From Bradyrhizobium diazoefficiens (GTDB lineage Bacteria > Pseudomonadota > Alphaproteobacteria > Rhizobiales > Xanthobacteraceae), in NCBI RefSeq assembly GCF_016616885.1, contig NZ_CP067102.1, forward strand, positions 4,058,501-4,122,500: a DNA stretch of 64,000 nt, given 5' to 3'. Below the pieces are notes generated by a model, which saw only the letters and a list, made by a program, of their open reading frames with translations, made no database searches and was not told where the DNA came from. The position numbers and the translations under genes are program-made. Every line of letters begins with the position of its first letter. Position 1 is the stretch's first letter. Of this stretch, positions 46,166 to 57,174 are shown one piece after another.

Positions 46166-46979
46166 AGCTCCGCGCCAATCTCATCATCGGCGGCGCATTG
46201 TTCGTGCTCGCGATCCTGGTCGGTGTGCTCGCGCCCTGGCTCGCGCATACCGATCCTGTCCTCGACGCCAATCTCATGAACGCTGAGGAGCCTCCGAGCT
46301 GGGCCTGGTGGTTCGGCACCGACGACCAGGGCCGCGACATCTATTCCCGGGTCGTCTACGGCGCGCGTGTCTCGCTGACGGTCGGCATCGTCTCGCAGCT
46401 CATCAACAGCGTCATCGGCGTGGCGCTGGGCCTGAGCGCCGGCTATTGGGGCGGCTGGTGGGACGATGTGGTCAACGCCTTGACCAATGTCATGCTCGCG
46501 ATCCCGTCGTTGATCTTCGCGCTGGCCATCATGGCGGTGCTTGGACCGGGCCTGACCAGCCTGCTGATCGCGCTGGGGCTGACCAACTGGTCCTTCACCT
46601 GCCGGATCGCGCGCGCTTCGGCGCTGTCGCTCAGGAGCCAGGGCTATGTGCAGGCCGCGACCGTGCTCGGCTACGGCGATCTGCGCATCATGATCACGCA
46701 GCTCTTGCCGAACATGCTGGGGCCGATCGTCGTCATCGGCACGCTCGGCATGGGCAGCGCGGTGCTCTCCGAGGCCGCACTGTCATTCCTCGGCCTCGGC
46801 GTCCGGCCACCGTTTCCGAGCTGGGGCAGCATGCTGTCGGACGCCCGCGACCAGATCACGACGGCGCCGTGGCTCTCGGTTTTCCCGGGCCTCGCCATCT
46901 TCCTAACGGTGCTCGGCCTCAATCTGCTCGGCGATGGCCTGCGCGACATTCTCGATCCCCAATCGCGAAGCCGGCGGAC

Positions 46980-46983
<4 letters not shown>
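46162..46983 (+). CDS. Peptide-type ABC transporter permease (DppC-like)
   Basis: 273 residues. WWFGTDDQGRDIYSRVVYGA near residue 50 is the DppC/OppC signature, and LSLRSQGYVQAATVLGYGDL is the EAA loop that meets the ATPases. Six helices. Its TGA overlaps the following ATPase start (ATGA), so the two are translated together. Confidence 0.85.
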
Positions 46984-47952
<969 letters not shown>

Positions 47953-47960
<8 letters not shown>

Positions 47961-48981
47961 ACCGCAGGGAAGGCCGGATGACGATCTCATTCTCAGCGTC
48001 GAGGATCTCGCGGTGCATTTTCCGCTCGGCGGCGGCCTGCTGGGCCGTAACGGGCGGCTGCTCCGTGCCGTCGACGGTGTCGATCTCAAGCTGAAGCGCG
48101 GCGAATGCCTCGGGCTGGTCGGCGAGTCCGGCTCGGGCAAGTCGACGGTGGCCTTGTCGATCCTGGGCCTGCTGACGCCGACGCGCGGCCGCATCGTGCT
48201 GGACGGGCAGGTCGTGACGGGCAGGCAGTCCGGCGATCGCAAATCGCTCGCCCGCACCGTCCAAATCGTCTTTCAGGATCCCTACGCCTCACTCAATCCA
48301 CGCCAGACCGTTCGCCGCACGCTGGAAGATCCCTTGCATGTGCATGGCGTGACCGCAAAAAGCGAAATCGAGGACCGCGTCGCGACCATGTTGCGCCACG
48401 TGGGCCTGCGGCCCGAACAGGCCGACCGCTACCCGCATGAATTCTCCGGCGGCCAGCGCCAGCGCATCGGCATTGCGCGCGCGCTGATCCTCAATCCCAA
48501 AATCGTCATCTGCGACGAACCGGTCTCGGCGCTCGACGTCTCGATCCGCGCCCAGATCATCAACCTGCTGCTGGAATTGAAGGACACGCTCGGTCTCTCC
48601 TACATCATGATCAGCCATGATCTCGGCGTCGTCGAGCACATGAGCGACCGGGTCGCGGTCATGTATCTCGGCCGCATCGTGGAGAACGGCGACTGGCGCG
48701 AAATCTTCGAGCGGCCCGCGCACCCCTATACGCAGGCCCTGATCGCGGCCATCCCCGATCCGCTGCGCCATGCCCCGCTGGCGACAACCGGCGGCGACCT
48801 TCCCAACCCGCTCAATCCGCCGAACGGGTGTGCGTTCAGCCCGCGATGTCGTTATGCCGAGGATGTGTGCCGGCGAGAGCCGGGACCGGCGTTGGAGACG
48901 CGCGCCGATGGACATGCGGTGAGGTGCTGGCGCGCTGACGAGATTGTTGCGGCGAGCGTCGCTCTATCCCGGTCACCCTGA
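47953..48981 (+). CDS. Peptide-type ABC transporter ATPase (DppF-like)
   Basis: 342 residues. Walker [22 protein letters not shown]-loop [16 protein letters not shown], signature [20 protein letters not shown], Walker [21 protein letters not shown]. The C-terminal motif [17 protein letters not shown] parallels that of the partner ATPase. Last gene of the importer. Confidence 0.9.
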
Positions 48982-49016
48982 GATGGCCGCTTCTTCAGCG
49001 GCCCTCGAAGGGCGAC
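48972..49016. repeat. REP-like palindromic element
   Basis: GTCACCCTGAG, a perfect GGCCGCT/AGCGGCC hairpin (48985-48991 with 48997-49003), then CTCGAAGGGCGAC. The ends form an imperfect inverted repeat. This arrangement resembles intergenic palindromic elements I recall from Bradyrhizobium. There is no T-run, so it is not a standard terminator. Confidence 0.5.
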
Positions 49017-49520
49017 GGCCCAGTTGCTGAAAGTGCGGCCAGGCTTTCGGCAGCCCTCAACTCGAAGGATGTGGCCATCTGTTGTTTCGCGACAACGAGC
49101 GACCGCTCGAAATGCGCTTGCGCCTGCGGAACATCAGGCGGTTCGAACGCCAGCGCAACCTCTCCGGCGATGCGGCGTGCCTCGGCCTCCTGCCAGCATT
49201 CGCCACTTTCGCGGATCGTCAGCAACGCCTCTTCACTACAGCGTTGCGCATCGCCGAGCCGTCCGATCCGGGCGTAGGCCGCGGCCAAAGTGCTGAGATA
49301 CCAGGGCGCATAGGCCGTCGCGCCGGTGGATCGCATCGCCGAAATCCCGGCCTCGATCGTGTCGGCGGCGGCGCGGTCCTGGCCCTCGAGGGCGAACACC
49401 CGGCCACGCAACAGCGTCCCATAGGCGTTCCAGAGTGGCGGGATCAAGCGGGAACGACGGAGTCGGGGGTCCCCAGCTTGAGCTTGGCGCGCCGCACGTG
49501 GCCTGTTCGGGTCAATTCGG
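48995..49520 (-). pseudogene. C-terminal fragment of an ATPase/TPR adenylate-cyclase-type regulator
   Basis: The minus frame ending at 48995 reads like the TPR tail of large AAA-TPR cyclases or regulators: LLRGRVFALEGQDRAAADTI, AYARIGRLGDAQRCSEEALL, RESGECWQEAEARRIAGEVA and QAHFERSLVVAKQQMATSFE. Parent proteins exceed 1000 residues and carry a cyclase and an NTPase domain that are absent here. Similarity fades near 49,480, just downstream of chrA, so the rest was probably lost in a rearrangement. The exact left limit of the homology is uncertain. Confidence 0.65.
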
Positions 49521-49526
49521 GAGCGA

Positions 49527-50759
49527 TCAAAGGAACGCCATCGCGGTTCCAGCGGCCGCGCTGAAAGCAACGACGACCAGCGGAGGCGCGCGCCAGGCGA
49601 CCAGCAAGACGAAGCCGACGAGCGCGACGCCAAAATCCCGTGGTGAATGCACGGTGGTCGTCCAGACGGGATCATATAGTGCAGCCCCCAGGACGCCGAC
49701 CACCGCCGCGTTAACGCCGCGCATCATGGCCTGGGCGCCTGCGCGCTTCCGGAACGAGTCCCAGAACGGGAGCGCGCCGAGCAGGATGAGGATTCCCGGC
49801 AGGAAGATGCCGACGAGGCCGAGCGCTGCCCCGGCGACTCCATGCGGCTCCGGAGAGACCACAGTGCCGAGGTAAGCGGCAAAGGTGAACAGCGGACCCG
49901 GCACGGCCTGGGCTGCACCGTATCCGGCGAGAAAGGCATCGACGCTCACCCAGCCCGGTGCGACGAAGGCTTCACGGAGGAGGGGAAGGACGACGTGACC
50001 GCCGCCGAAGACGAGCGCGCCGGAGCGATAGAAGGCATCCAACAAGGCGATGCCCGTGGATCCGGTCAGGCTACGCAGCGCCGGCAGGCCCGCCAGCAGG
50101 ACGAAGAATATCCCAAGGGTGATCAGCCCCATGGTTCGCGACACCGGAATCTCGACGTGCCCGGACGGCGCCGGCGCGTCGCGGCGGCACAGCCACAGAC
50201 CGGCGAGCCCGCCGAGGACGATCGCTCCGATCTGGGCGATCGACGCCGGGCTGAGGAGGATGATGAGCGCTGCAACCGCCGCGATCGACGCACGCTGACG
50301 GTCGGGACAAAGATTGCGCGCCATGCCCCAGACCGCTTGCGCCACGATGGCGACTGCCGTGAGCTTCAGTCCGTGCAACAGGCCGACACCGACCGGGCCG
50401 CCCAACACACCGGCGCCGTAAGCGAAGAGAACGAGGATCGCGGCCGAAGGCAAGGTAAACCCGGTCCAGGCGGCGAGCGCGCCCAGATAGCCGGCCCGCA
50501 TCAAGCCGATCGAGAAACCGACCTGACTGCTGGCGGGGCCAGGCAGGAATTGGCAAAGCCCGACCAGATCGGCGTAGGCGCGCTCGTCGATCCAGTTCCG
50601 CCGTAGAACGAACTCGTCGCGGAAGTACCCGATGTGGGCGATCGGACCGCCGAAGCAGGTCAGGCCGAGCCTCAGGAAAATCCGCAGAACCTCCAGCGGC
50701 GAACCGGCGTGGGGCCGTTGGTTGACGGCGATGTCGGTCGGCGGATTGAGGTTGCTCAA
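49527..50759 (-). CDS. chrA: Chromate transporter
   Basis: About 410 residues if the TTG at 50759 is used. No ATG fits well, and the start is uncertain. It is the two-domain (long) form: the first half has FLRLGLTCFGGPIAHIGYFR, VGLCQFLPGPASSQVGFSIG, and the second half repeats the pattern as ALVFGGGHVVLPLLREAFVA and GAAQAVPGPLFTFAAYLGTV. Ten or so helices. Members export chromate and confer resistance, driven by the proton gradient. No regulator is adjacent. Confidence 0.85.
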   Translation of the reverse strand: MSNLNPPTDIAVNQRPHAGSPLEVLRIFLRLGLTCFGGPIAHIGYFRDEFVLRRNWIDERAYADLVGLCQFLPGPASSQVGFSIGLMRAGYLGALAAWTGFTLPSAAILVLFAYGAGVLGGPVGVGLLHGLKLTAVAIVAQAVWGMARNLCPDRQRASIAAVAALIILLSPASIAQIGAIVLGGLAGLWLCRRDAPAPSGHVEIPVSRTMGLITLGIFFVLLAGLPALRSLTGSTGIALLDAFYRSGALVFGGGHVVLPLLREAFVAPGWVSVDAFLAGYGAAQAVPGPLFTFAAYLGTVVSPEPHGVAGAALGLVGIFLPGILILLGALPFWDSFRKRAGAQAMMRGVNAAVVGVLGAALYDPVWTTTVHSPRDFGVALVGFVLLVAWRAPPLVVVAFSAAAGTAMAFL

Positions 50760-50952
50760 GGACGTTCGATCCGATTTCGGGACGCGTTTATCCGGTTTCG
50801 ATAAACGATATCCAACCCAGTCAGCAAATCCTTGAACTTCATGCGGTCCTATCGAATTTGGAACGACGTCTCCAGTCGTCCGTTGGTGCGCCGTCGCGAC
50901 GGACGCTTTTTTCCAGGTCCGGCGGCGCATATTAGCAGCGAGGAGACTGGCC

Positions 50953-51162
50953 ATGGCAAGCGCGGCAGACCGCGATCCCCGACACCATACGCAGAAGATG
51001 CAGAAGGCCCTCCACGATATCCGGAACCATCTGCGCGAAGACATCCAGAAGGTCGACGAGCCGCAGTTGAAGGCGATGTTCGAGACGTCCGCCGAGGTTC
51101 TGGGTGGGCTCGAGAAGGCTTTCAAGGACTACGAGCAGAAGAACGAAAAGGCCTGGCGCTGA
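50953..51162 (+). CDS. Small conserved soluble protein, unknown
   Basis: 69 residues with AGGAGACTGGCC before ATG 50953. It is fully helical and charged: HTQKMQKALHDIRNHLREDI, QLKAMFETSAEVLGGLEKAF and KDYEQKNEKAWR. I recall similar proteins in Bradyrhizobium beside hemerythrin-type genes, without assigned function. It is followed 70 nt later by the truncated hemerythrin gene. Confidence 0.6.
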   Translation: MASAADRDPRHHTQKMQKALHDIRNHLREDIQKVDEPQLKAMFETSAEVLGGLEKAFKDYEQKNEKAWR

Positions 51163-51232
51163 AAAGGTCTGGCGCTGAGCAGATACCGGCGCCATGACAC
51201 GTGCGATCCCGCGCATCCACAGGAATGCCGCC

Positions 51233-51667
51233 ATGGAAGTGGTTATGCCAGGCAAGCGTCGTCTCCTTTTGCTCGGAGGAGCGCTGGCGGCGGCTCCGGC
51301 CCTTCTCACCAGGCCGGCCTTTGCCGAACGAAAGGCTGTTGGCGGGGAGCGCAAGAAGGGCGCGGAAAAGAAAGACGAGGCAGTTACCCCGCCCGAAGAT
51401 TTGATGCGGGAGCACGGCGTGCTCGATCGCGTGTTGCTGCTCTACGAGGCCGGAATCCGGAAGTTCTCGTCGAATGGGGACTTCGATCCAGGCCTGATCT
51501 CGCAGTCAGCCGAGATCATCCGCGATTTCATCAACAACTACCATGAGAAGTCCGAGGAGGAGCACGTCTTTCCGCGCTTCAAGAAGGCCGGACAGATGAC
51601 TGATCTGGTGGAGGATGCGAAAGCTTTGCGTGGTGTTCGATCCCGCGATCGCAATGGCGTGGCCTGA
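51233..51667 (+). pseudogene. Truncated exported hemerythrin-like protein
   Basis: 144 residues. A signal peptide (LLLLGGALAAAPALLTRPAF) precedes a hemerythrin HHE-type domain: DLMREHGVLDRVLLLYEAGI, SAEIIRDFINNYHEKSEEEH and VFPRFKKAGQMTDLVED. After LVED the sequence changes to KALRGVRSRDRNGVA and stops. The second helical pair, with the remaining iron-binding histidines, is missing, so the protein is cut at about position 51,615 and fused to unrelated DNA. A functional half-domain is unlikely. The ATG at 51233 has AGGAAT upstream. Confidence 0.65.
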
Positions 51668-51697
51668 AAACCAAGCATTTGCTTGCGCGGTCCGTCG

Positions 51698-51802
51698 CGC
51701 AGGCTCGCGACGATGGTCAATACCGCAGAATTTCGCGACATCGCGGACGTGACGGCGGCCGCCCGCGAGTTGCGCGCCTGGATGCCTGAGTTCGCCGGCT
51801 GA
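51698..51802 (+). pseudogene. C-terminal remnant of a second mtnK
   Basis: One frame reads RRLATMVNTAEFRDIADVTA followed by AARELRAWMPEFAG and a stop. It aligns over its whole length with the last 35 residues of the intact mtnK at 41,135-42,421 (AAFRTIADVTGAARKLRDWQ, then PELSG). The two differ in many positions at DNA level, so it is an old paralogue or an acquired copy rather than a recent duplication. Nothing of the rest of the gene is visible upstream. Confidence 0.65.
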
Positions 51803-52167
51803 GAGCTTTGTCTGCAATGAGGCGATGCTGCCCACGAATGCGGCTCGACTGTCTCGTTTGGTAGGCAACCCGGCTCACGCAGACCTTACAGCATTGAAGT
51901 ATGCTGCTGGGGCGCGGGCGCATGAAGCGCCGATGTTAACTTGAGTCCTCCGGCGTCACCGACCGCAACAAACTTATGACGTGAGGCCAACACCCGAAGT
52001 TGCGGATCGGCAACATCGCACTTCGATTCACATGGAAACAACTGGCAAAACCTTGAAATGAATCGACATCCTTGCGGTGCTTGATCTAGCCTGACGACGT
52101 TTCGGTCTGCTGGCCGGTTCTGTCTATTTTTTGCGCATATTTTCTCACGGGATTGAGGGGCGGGGTC
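51803..52167. other. 365-bp gap upstream of the autotransporter gene, no gene seen
   Basis: No convincing frame or RNA gene. AT-rich patches near 52,020-52,150 probably hold the promoter of the autotransporter gene, but no clear -35/-10 pair was found. Confidence 0.4.
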
Positions 52168-55100
52168 GTGTCATTTCGTTGCGTGAGATATTTTTCCGCG
52201 ATCATGCCGATCGCGCTGATCGGTTTCTGGATTGCACAATCGCAAGTGGCAGTCGCTGAAGTCCAGATCGGCTCAACCTTCAACAGCGAAGGACCGGGTC
52301 CCGACCTCACCGGAAGCAGCGGCAGCCCGGCGAACCAAGCCTATGGCGGCGCTGTCCAGGCCATCGTGGCGGACCCGTCCAATAACAATGTTATGTACAT
52401 CGGCTCGGTCGGAGGCGGAATCTGGAAGACAACCAATGGCGGTACGAGCTGGGCGGCACTGACCGACCAGAATCTGTCGCTATCCATCGGCAGTCTCTCG
52501 CTCGACCCGACGGACGCCTCTCACCAGACGCTGATTGCCGGCAACGGCAATGTCTCCAACGGCGGATTTGCCTCGACATCGGTGTTCTCGACCCCGCAGA
52601 ACTTCGGCGGAGTGCAAGCTGGGCTGCTGTACAGCAACGACGGCGGCGCAACGTTCACGCGGCTCGGGGCATCCACCTTCAGCGGACAAAGCGTCATCGA
52701 CGTCGCAGCGCGCGGCTCGACCATTCTGGCGGCCACCGCCGAGCCGCGCACCATGGCGGCGGGAGCATCCTTTTTCTCCGGCGGTCTTTACCGCAGCACC
52801 AACGGCGGTGCGACATTCGCGGCTGTCGGACCCGGCAATGGATTGCCATCTGGACCCGTGACCTCCCTGGTCGGTGATCCCAACAATCCGAACACCTTCT
52901 ATGCCGCAGTCACCGCCAGCAGCAATGCGACCTACGCCCAGACCGCGGTCTACCGCAGCACGGACGGGGGCGCGACCTGGTCCGCCGTGTTCACGTCGGC
53001 GAACAGCGGCGGCCTCATCACGGGCGCCGGCCAGACCACGATCAAGCTGACGGCCGGCGCCGGAGGAACGGTAGCGGCTGGCCTCGTCGATCTCGGCACA
53101 GGCAAGCTGGCGGGGCTCTTTTACTCCGGCAACAATGGCGGTTCCTGGACCACGCTCACGGCCCCGAATGTCAATGGAGGCGGGCAGGCTCCGGTCAATA
53201 TCGCGCTGGCCATCGATCCGACCAGCACCAACATCATCTATGTTTCGGGTGACAATAACTTTAGCGCCGGCAACGGTTTCGTGAATGCGCTGTCGATCGC
53301 CCGGGTGAACGCCAGCAACAATAGCAGCTCCCTGATGAGCGACGACAATGGCACGCCGGTCAACACGTCGAACGGAACCACGGCCCACCCCGACAGCCGT
53401 GCGCTGACCCTCGATGCCTCGGGACGGCTGCTGATCGCGACCGACGGCGGCCTCTACGCGCGCACGTCCCCGCTGACGAGCAGCGGCGCCTTCGTGCCGC
53501 TCAACAATTTCTCGACGATGGAGCTGTACTCGGCCTCGTTCGATGCCAACAGCAAGCGCATCGTCGTGTCTGCTCAGGACAACGGCAGCTCCTATCAATC
53601 CGCGACGGGCGGCAAGACCTTCAACCAGATCGGCGGCGGGGATGGTATCAATGCCCGCGTCAACGACGTGACGCTGGGCACCAGCAGTGCGCTCTACACG
53701 ACCTGCCAGTACCTGAGCTGTGCCAAGCGGACCATTGTCGACAGCACCGGCACGATCACGCACTCGGCGAGCATCAGTTTCGGAGGCCTCTCGATCGGCA
53801 ACTTCAGCGCGCCGCTGGTCTTGAACAACATTGATCCGACGCGCATGGCGCTGGCCAGCAGCAACGTCTATGTGACCCAGGATACGTTGTCCGGCGCTCA
53901 GGCCGTGACACAATCAATCATCACGCTCACGCCGACCCAGGTTGGCGCAACGGGTCAGACGGCCAATGCCCTCGACTATGGCACCCGGAACAACGTCAAT
54001 GCGCTGCTCGTGGGCGCGGGACCGGGCAACGCCCCGAACGGCAAGCTCTGGCTGAGCACGACCGCATCCGCGAGTTCGCTGGTCCAGATGTCAGCCTATG
54101 CGGGTCTCGCTCCCACTTCGGTTAAGTTCGATACACGGTCGGATTCGCGCTTTTTCGTTGCCGATAGTGCCAACCTCTTCGGCAGCACCAACCAAGGCGC
54201 AAGTTTTCAGACTTTGACCGTCAATCTGCCAGCCAACTTTATCAGGCCGACCGCGCTCGGATTCATCGACAGCAACGGTGTCGCCTCGCTGCTGGTCGGC
54301 GGCCTGAACAACGCCGACAATGCCGGCAATCCGCTTGTTACCGCCGATAGCGATTCAGGCGGCAATCTGTCCGGCTGGCGGCGGTTCGGCGCAGGTCTGC
54401 CCAACGCACTGATCACAGGGCTGCAATACGATGCCAAGTCCGACACCTTGGCGATTGCGACGGCCGGCCGCGGCGCCTGGCTGCTCTACGACACGACCAG
54501 CAACTACGCGAGCGCCTCGGTGCTCCAGTTCGGTCTCGCAAACAATGACTCGATGCCGGATCCCTCAATCCTGTTCGGCAATCGTCCGCTGATCAAATAC
54601 GGCTCGGGAATCCTGGCGATCATGGGAGATGCGACCTACACCGGCGGATCGACGATCAATGGGGGCACCATGCTGATCGGCAACGGCGGCACGACCGGGA
54701 GCGTTCAGGGGAACGTGGCCTTCTGCTCCAATGCAGGCGATCCGCTATGCGACGCCAGCGCCAACAAGGTGCTTGCCTTCAACCGTTCGAACAATCTGAC
54801 GTTCGCCGGCGCCATTAGCGGTCCAGGCCAACTGCTCCAGGAAGGCGGCGGCACGCTGATCCTGACGGCGAACAACACCTATAGCGGCGACACGACCATC
54901 AGCAGCGGCATTCTGCAGCTCGGCAATGGCGGGACCTCCGGATCTGTCAGCGGCAATATCGTCAACAATTCGGCGCTCTCCTTCAACAGGTCGGATGCCT
55001 TCACCTTGTCCGGCGCGATCTCCGGATCGGGTGCCGTGCAGCAGGCCGGTTCGGGGACGACGACACTCTCGGCCGTGAACACCTATGGAGGAGGGACGTT

Positions 55101-57066
55101 CGTCACCGGTGGTACACTGACCTTCTCTGGCGTCGGCACCTTGGGCGCCGCGGCCGGCGCGACGGTGGTGTCGACGGGCGGCACCCTCGACCTCGCCGGC
55201 ACGACGCAGACGCAGGCAGCCGTGAATCTCGCCGGCGGCTTGATCAAGAACGGAAACCTGAACGCACCGATCAGCTCGATCGGAGGTAGCCTCAACGGCA
55301 TCGGCGGTTCGGCAAGCCTGACCACGCTCGGCGGCGTCACATCCCTGTTCGGCATCAACGGTTATTCCGGCGCGACCAATGTCAATGGCGGTGTGCTGGA
55401 CGTCGAGGGATCGATCACGGGAACGTCGTCGGTCACGGTCAATGCCGGCGGTGCGCTGACGGGCGCGGGCACGGTCGATCCACTCCTGGTCAGCATCGCC
55501 AGCGGCGGCACCTTGGCTCCAGGCAACGGCACGCCGGCCAGTTCGATGACGATTGTCGGCAATTTGGCGTTCCAGTCGGGGGCGCTGTACATGATACAGC
55601 TCAACCCCACGACGGCGTCGTTTGCCAGCGTCACGGGCACGGCAACGCTTGCCGGCAACACCGTCGATGCAATCTTCGCCAACGGCGTCTACGTTTCCAA
55701 AAAGTATACTATCCTGACGGCGGGCGGCGGCGTCAGCGGAAGGTTCTCGGGCCCCGTCAATACGAACCTGCCGAGCGGTTTCAACACATCGCTCAGCTAC
55801 GACGCCAAAAACGCTTATCTCGATCTGGCGCTGTCATTCGGATTCGGCGTGCCAGGCGGCCTCACCGGTAACCAGCAGGCGGTCGGCAATGCGCTGACCG
55901 GCTATTTCAACAGCAACGGCTCGATCCCCATCGTCTATGGTGCTCTCTCGCCGCCCGCGCTGACCCAGGCATCGGGCGAACATGCCACTGGATCGCAGCA
56001 AGCCACGTTTGATGCGATGGGCATGTTTGCCGGGCTTCTCACCGATCCCTTCATGCAGCGGGAAGGCGCGCCATCGCCGGCTCCCGGTCACCAGTCCTTT
56101 GCTGCTACGGATGATGAGGATGTACTCGGCTATGCTGCGAGAGAGCGGCGGCGGCTCGCCGGGGAACGCGAAGCCTATGCGATGTTCACCAAGGCGCCGC
56201 TGCGCAGCGTCTATCAACCACGCTGGAGCGTGTGGGCCGCAGGATTTGGCGGTTCGCAATCGACCGACGGCAACTCTGCCGTCGGCTCGAACAGTGCCAC
56301 CAGCCGCATCTTTGGCACCGCCGTCGGCGCCGACTATCTATTCTCGCCGACGACGCTCGCCGGCTTTGCATTGGCCGGCGGCGGAACGAATTTCAGCGTC
56401 GCCAATCTTGGCTCGGGACGCTCGGATCTGTTCCAGGCTGGCGCCTACGTCCGTCACTTCAATGGGCCGGCCTATATCTCCGCCGCCCTTGCATATGGTT
56501 GGCAGGACGTCACCAGTGACCGCACCGTGACAATCGCCGGGACCGATCGGTTGCGCGCGGAATTCAACGCCAATGCCTTCTCAGGACGGATCGAGGGCGG
56601 CTACCGCTTCGTGGGGCCATGGTCAGGCGGCATTGGCATCACCCCCTACGCCGCAGCGCAAGTGACGACCTTCACACTGCCTGGTTACGCGGAAAGCGTC
56701 GTATCGGGGGCGGGGACCTTTGCGCTGACCTATGGTCCCAGGACCGTCACCGACAGCCGCAGCGAGATCGGTCTCCGCACTGACAAGAGTTTCGCCTTGC
56801 CGAACGCAGTCCTGACCCTGCGCGGCCGGTTCGCGTGGGCGCATGACTTCGACCCGAATCGTTCAGTTGCCGCGACCTTCCAGGCCCTGCCGGGGGCGAG
56901 CTTCGTCGCCAACGGTGCAGCACAAGCCGCCGATTCGGCGCTCACGACTGCATCGGCCGAAGTAAAATTGTTGAGTGGCTGGACCGCAGTCGCCACGTTC
57001 GAGGGCGAGTTCTCCAACGTGACCCGCTCCTACGCCGGCAAGGGTGCCGTGCGCTATGCGTGGTAA
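52168..57066 (+). CDS. Large autotransporter with BNR-like repeats
   Basis: 1632 residues from GTG 52168, preceded by GAGGGGCGGGG. Signal peptide core IMPIALIGFWIAQSQVAVAE. Residues 50-780 hold at least five BNR/Asp-box-like repeats (GGIWKTTNGGTSW, GLLYSNDGGATF, GGLYRSTNGGATF, AVYRSTDGGATW, GLFYSGNNGGSW), predicting a beta-propeller. Residues 820-1150 hold autotransporter-associated beta-strand repeats (NNTYSGDTTISSGILQLGNG). Residues about 1350-1632 are the beta-barrel ending GKGAVRYAW. It is a type V secreted surface protein. The propeller may bind or cut glycans, but sialidase activity is not shown. No protease cleavage motif is recognised. Confidence 0.85.
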   Translation: MSFRCVRYFSAIMPIALIGFWIAQSQVAVAEVQIGSTFNSEGPGPDLTGSSGSPANQAYGGAVQAIVADPSNNNVMYIGSVGGGIWKTTNGGTSWAALTDQNLSLSIGSLSLDPTDASHQTLIAGNGNVSNGGFASTSVFSTPQNFGGVQAGLLYSNDGGATFTRLGASTFSGQSVIDVAARGSTILAATAEPRTMAAGASFFSGGLYRSTNGGATFAAVGPGNGLPSGPVTSLVGDPNNPNTFYAAVTASSNATYAQTAVYRSTDGGATWSAVFTSANSGGLITGAGQTTIKLTAGAGGTVAAGLVDLGTGKLAGLFYSGNNGGSWTTLTAPNVNGGGQAPVNIALAIDPTSTNIIYVSGDNNFSAGNGFVNALSIARVNASNNSSSLMSDDNGTPVNTSNGTTAHPDSRALTLDASGRLLIATDGGLYARTSPLTSSGAFVPLNNFSTMELYSASFDANSKRIVVSAQDNGSSYQSATGGKTFNQIGGGDGINARVNDVTLGTSSALYTTCQYLSCAKRTIVDSTGTITHSASISFGGLSIGNFSAPLVLNNIDPTRMALASSNVYVTQDTLSGAQAVTQSIITLTPTQVGATGQTANALDYGTRNNVNALLVGAGPGNAPNGKLWLSTTASASSLVQMSAYAGLAPTSVKFDTRSDSRFFVADSANLFGSTNQGASFQTLTVNLPANFIRPTALGFIDSNGVASLLVGGLNNADNAGNPLVTADSDSGGNLSGWRRFGAGLPNALITGLQYDAKSDTLAIATAGRGAWLLYDTTSNYASASVLQFGLANNDSMPDPSILFGNRPLIKYGSGILAIMGDATYTGGSTINGGTMLIGNGGTTGSVQGNVAFCSNAGDPLCDASANKVLAFNRSNNLTFAGAISGPGQLLQEGGGTLILTANNTYSGDTTISSGILQLGNGGTSGSVSGNIVNNSALSFNRSDAFTLSGAISGSGAVQQAGSGTTTLSAVNTYGGGTFVTGGTLTFSGVGTLGAAAGATVVSTGGTLDLAGTTQTQAAVNLAGGLIKNGNLNAPISSIGGSLNGIGGSASLTTLGGVTSLFGINGYSGATNVNGGVLDVEGSITGTSSVTVNAGGALTGAGTVDPLLVSIASGGTLAPGNGTPASSMTIVGNLAFQSGALYMIQLNPTTASFASVTGTATLAGNTVDAIFANGVYVSKKYTILTAGGGVSGRFSGPVNTNLPSGFNTSLSYDAKNAYLDLALSFGFGVPGGLTGNQQAVGNALTGYFNSNGSIPIVYGALSPPALTQASGEHATGSQQATFDAMGMFAGLLTDPFMQREGAPSPAPGHQSFAATDDEDVLGYAARERRRLAGEREAYAMFTKAPLRSVYQPRWSVWAAGFGGSQSTDGNSAVGSNSATSRIFGTAVGADYLFSPTTLAGFALAGGGTNFSVANLGSGRSDLFQAGAYVRHFNGPAYISAALAYGWQDVTSDRTVTIAGTDRLRAEFNANAFSGRIEGGYRFVGPWSGGIGITPYAAAQVTTFTLPGYAESVVSGAGTFALTYGPRTVTDSRSEIGLRTDKSFALPNAVLTLRGRFAWAHDFDPNRSVAATFQALPGASFVANGAAQAADSALTTASAEVKLLSGWTAVATFEGEFSNVTRSYAGKGAVRYAW

Positions 57067-57174
57067 GCGGAGTACGGCGAGAGAACCGGTCGAGCCGAGT
57101 CCCCGGCCGTCTCTCGAAACATGAGGCTGCGCACGACCCGAGGCGCAGTCGCTCCCTGACCCGCGACAATCGCG

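Noticed and set aside
48985..49003. Hairpin after the last ABC-importer gene as a terminator
   Set aside because: The stem is perfect but there is no T-run on either strand. It is better explained as the core of a REP-like element.
51631..51650. TTCGATCCCGC resembling a tRNA T-arm
   Set aside because: The flanking bases do not form the five-pair T stem, and no acceptor, D or anticodon arms are found around it.
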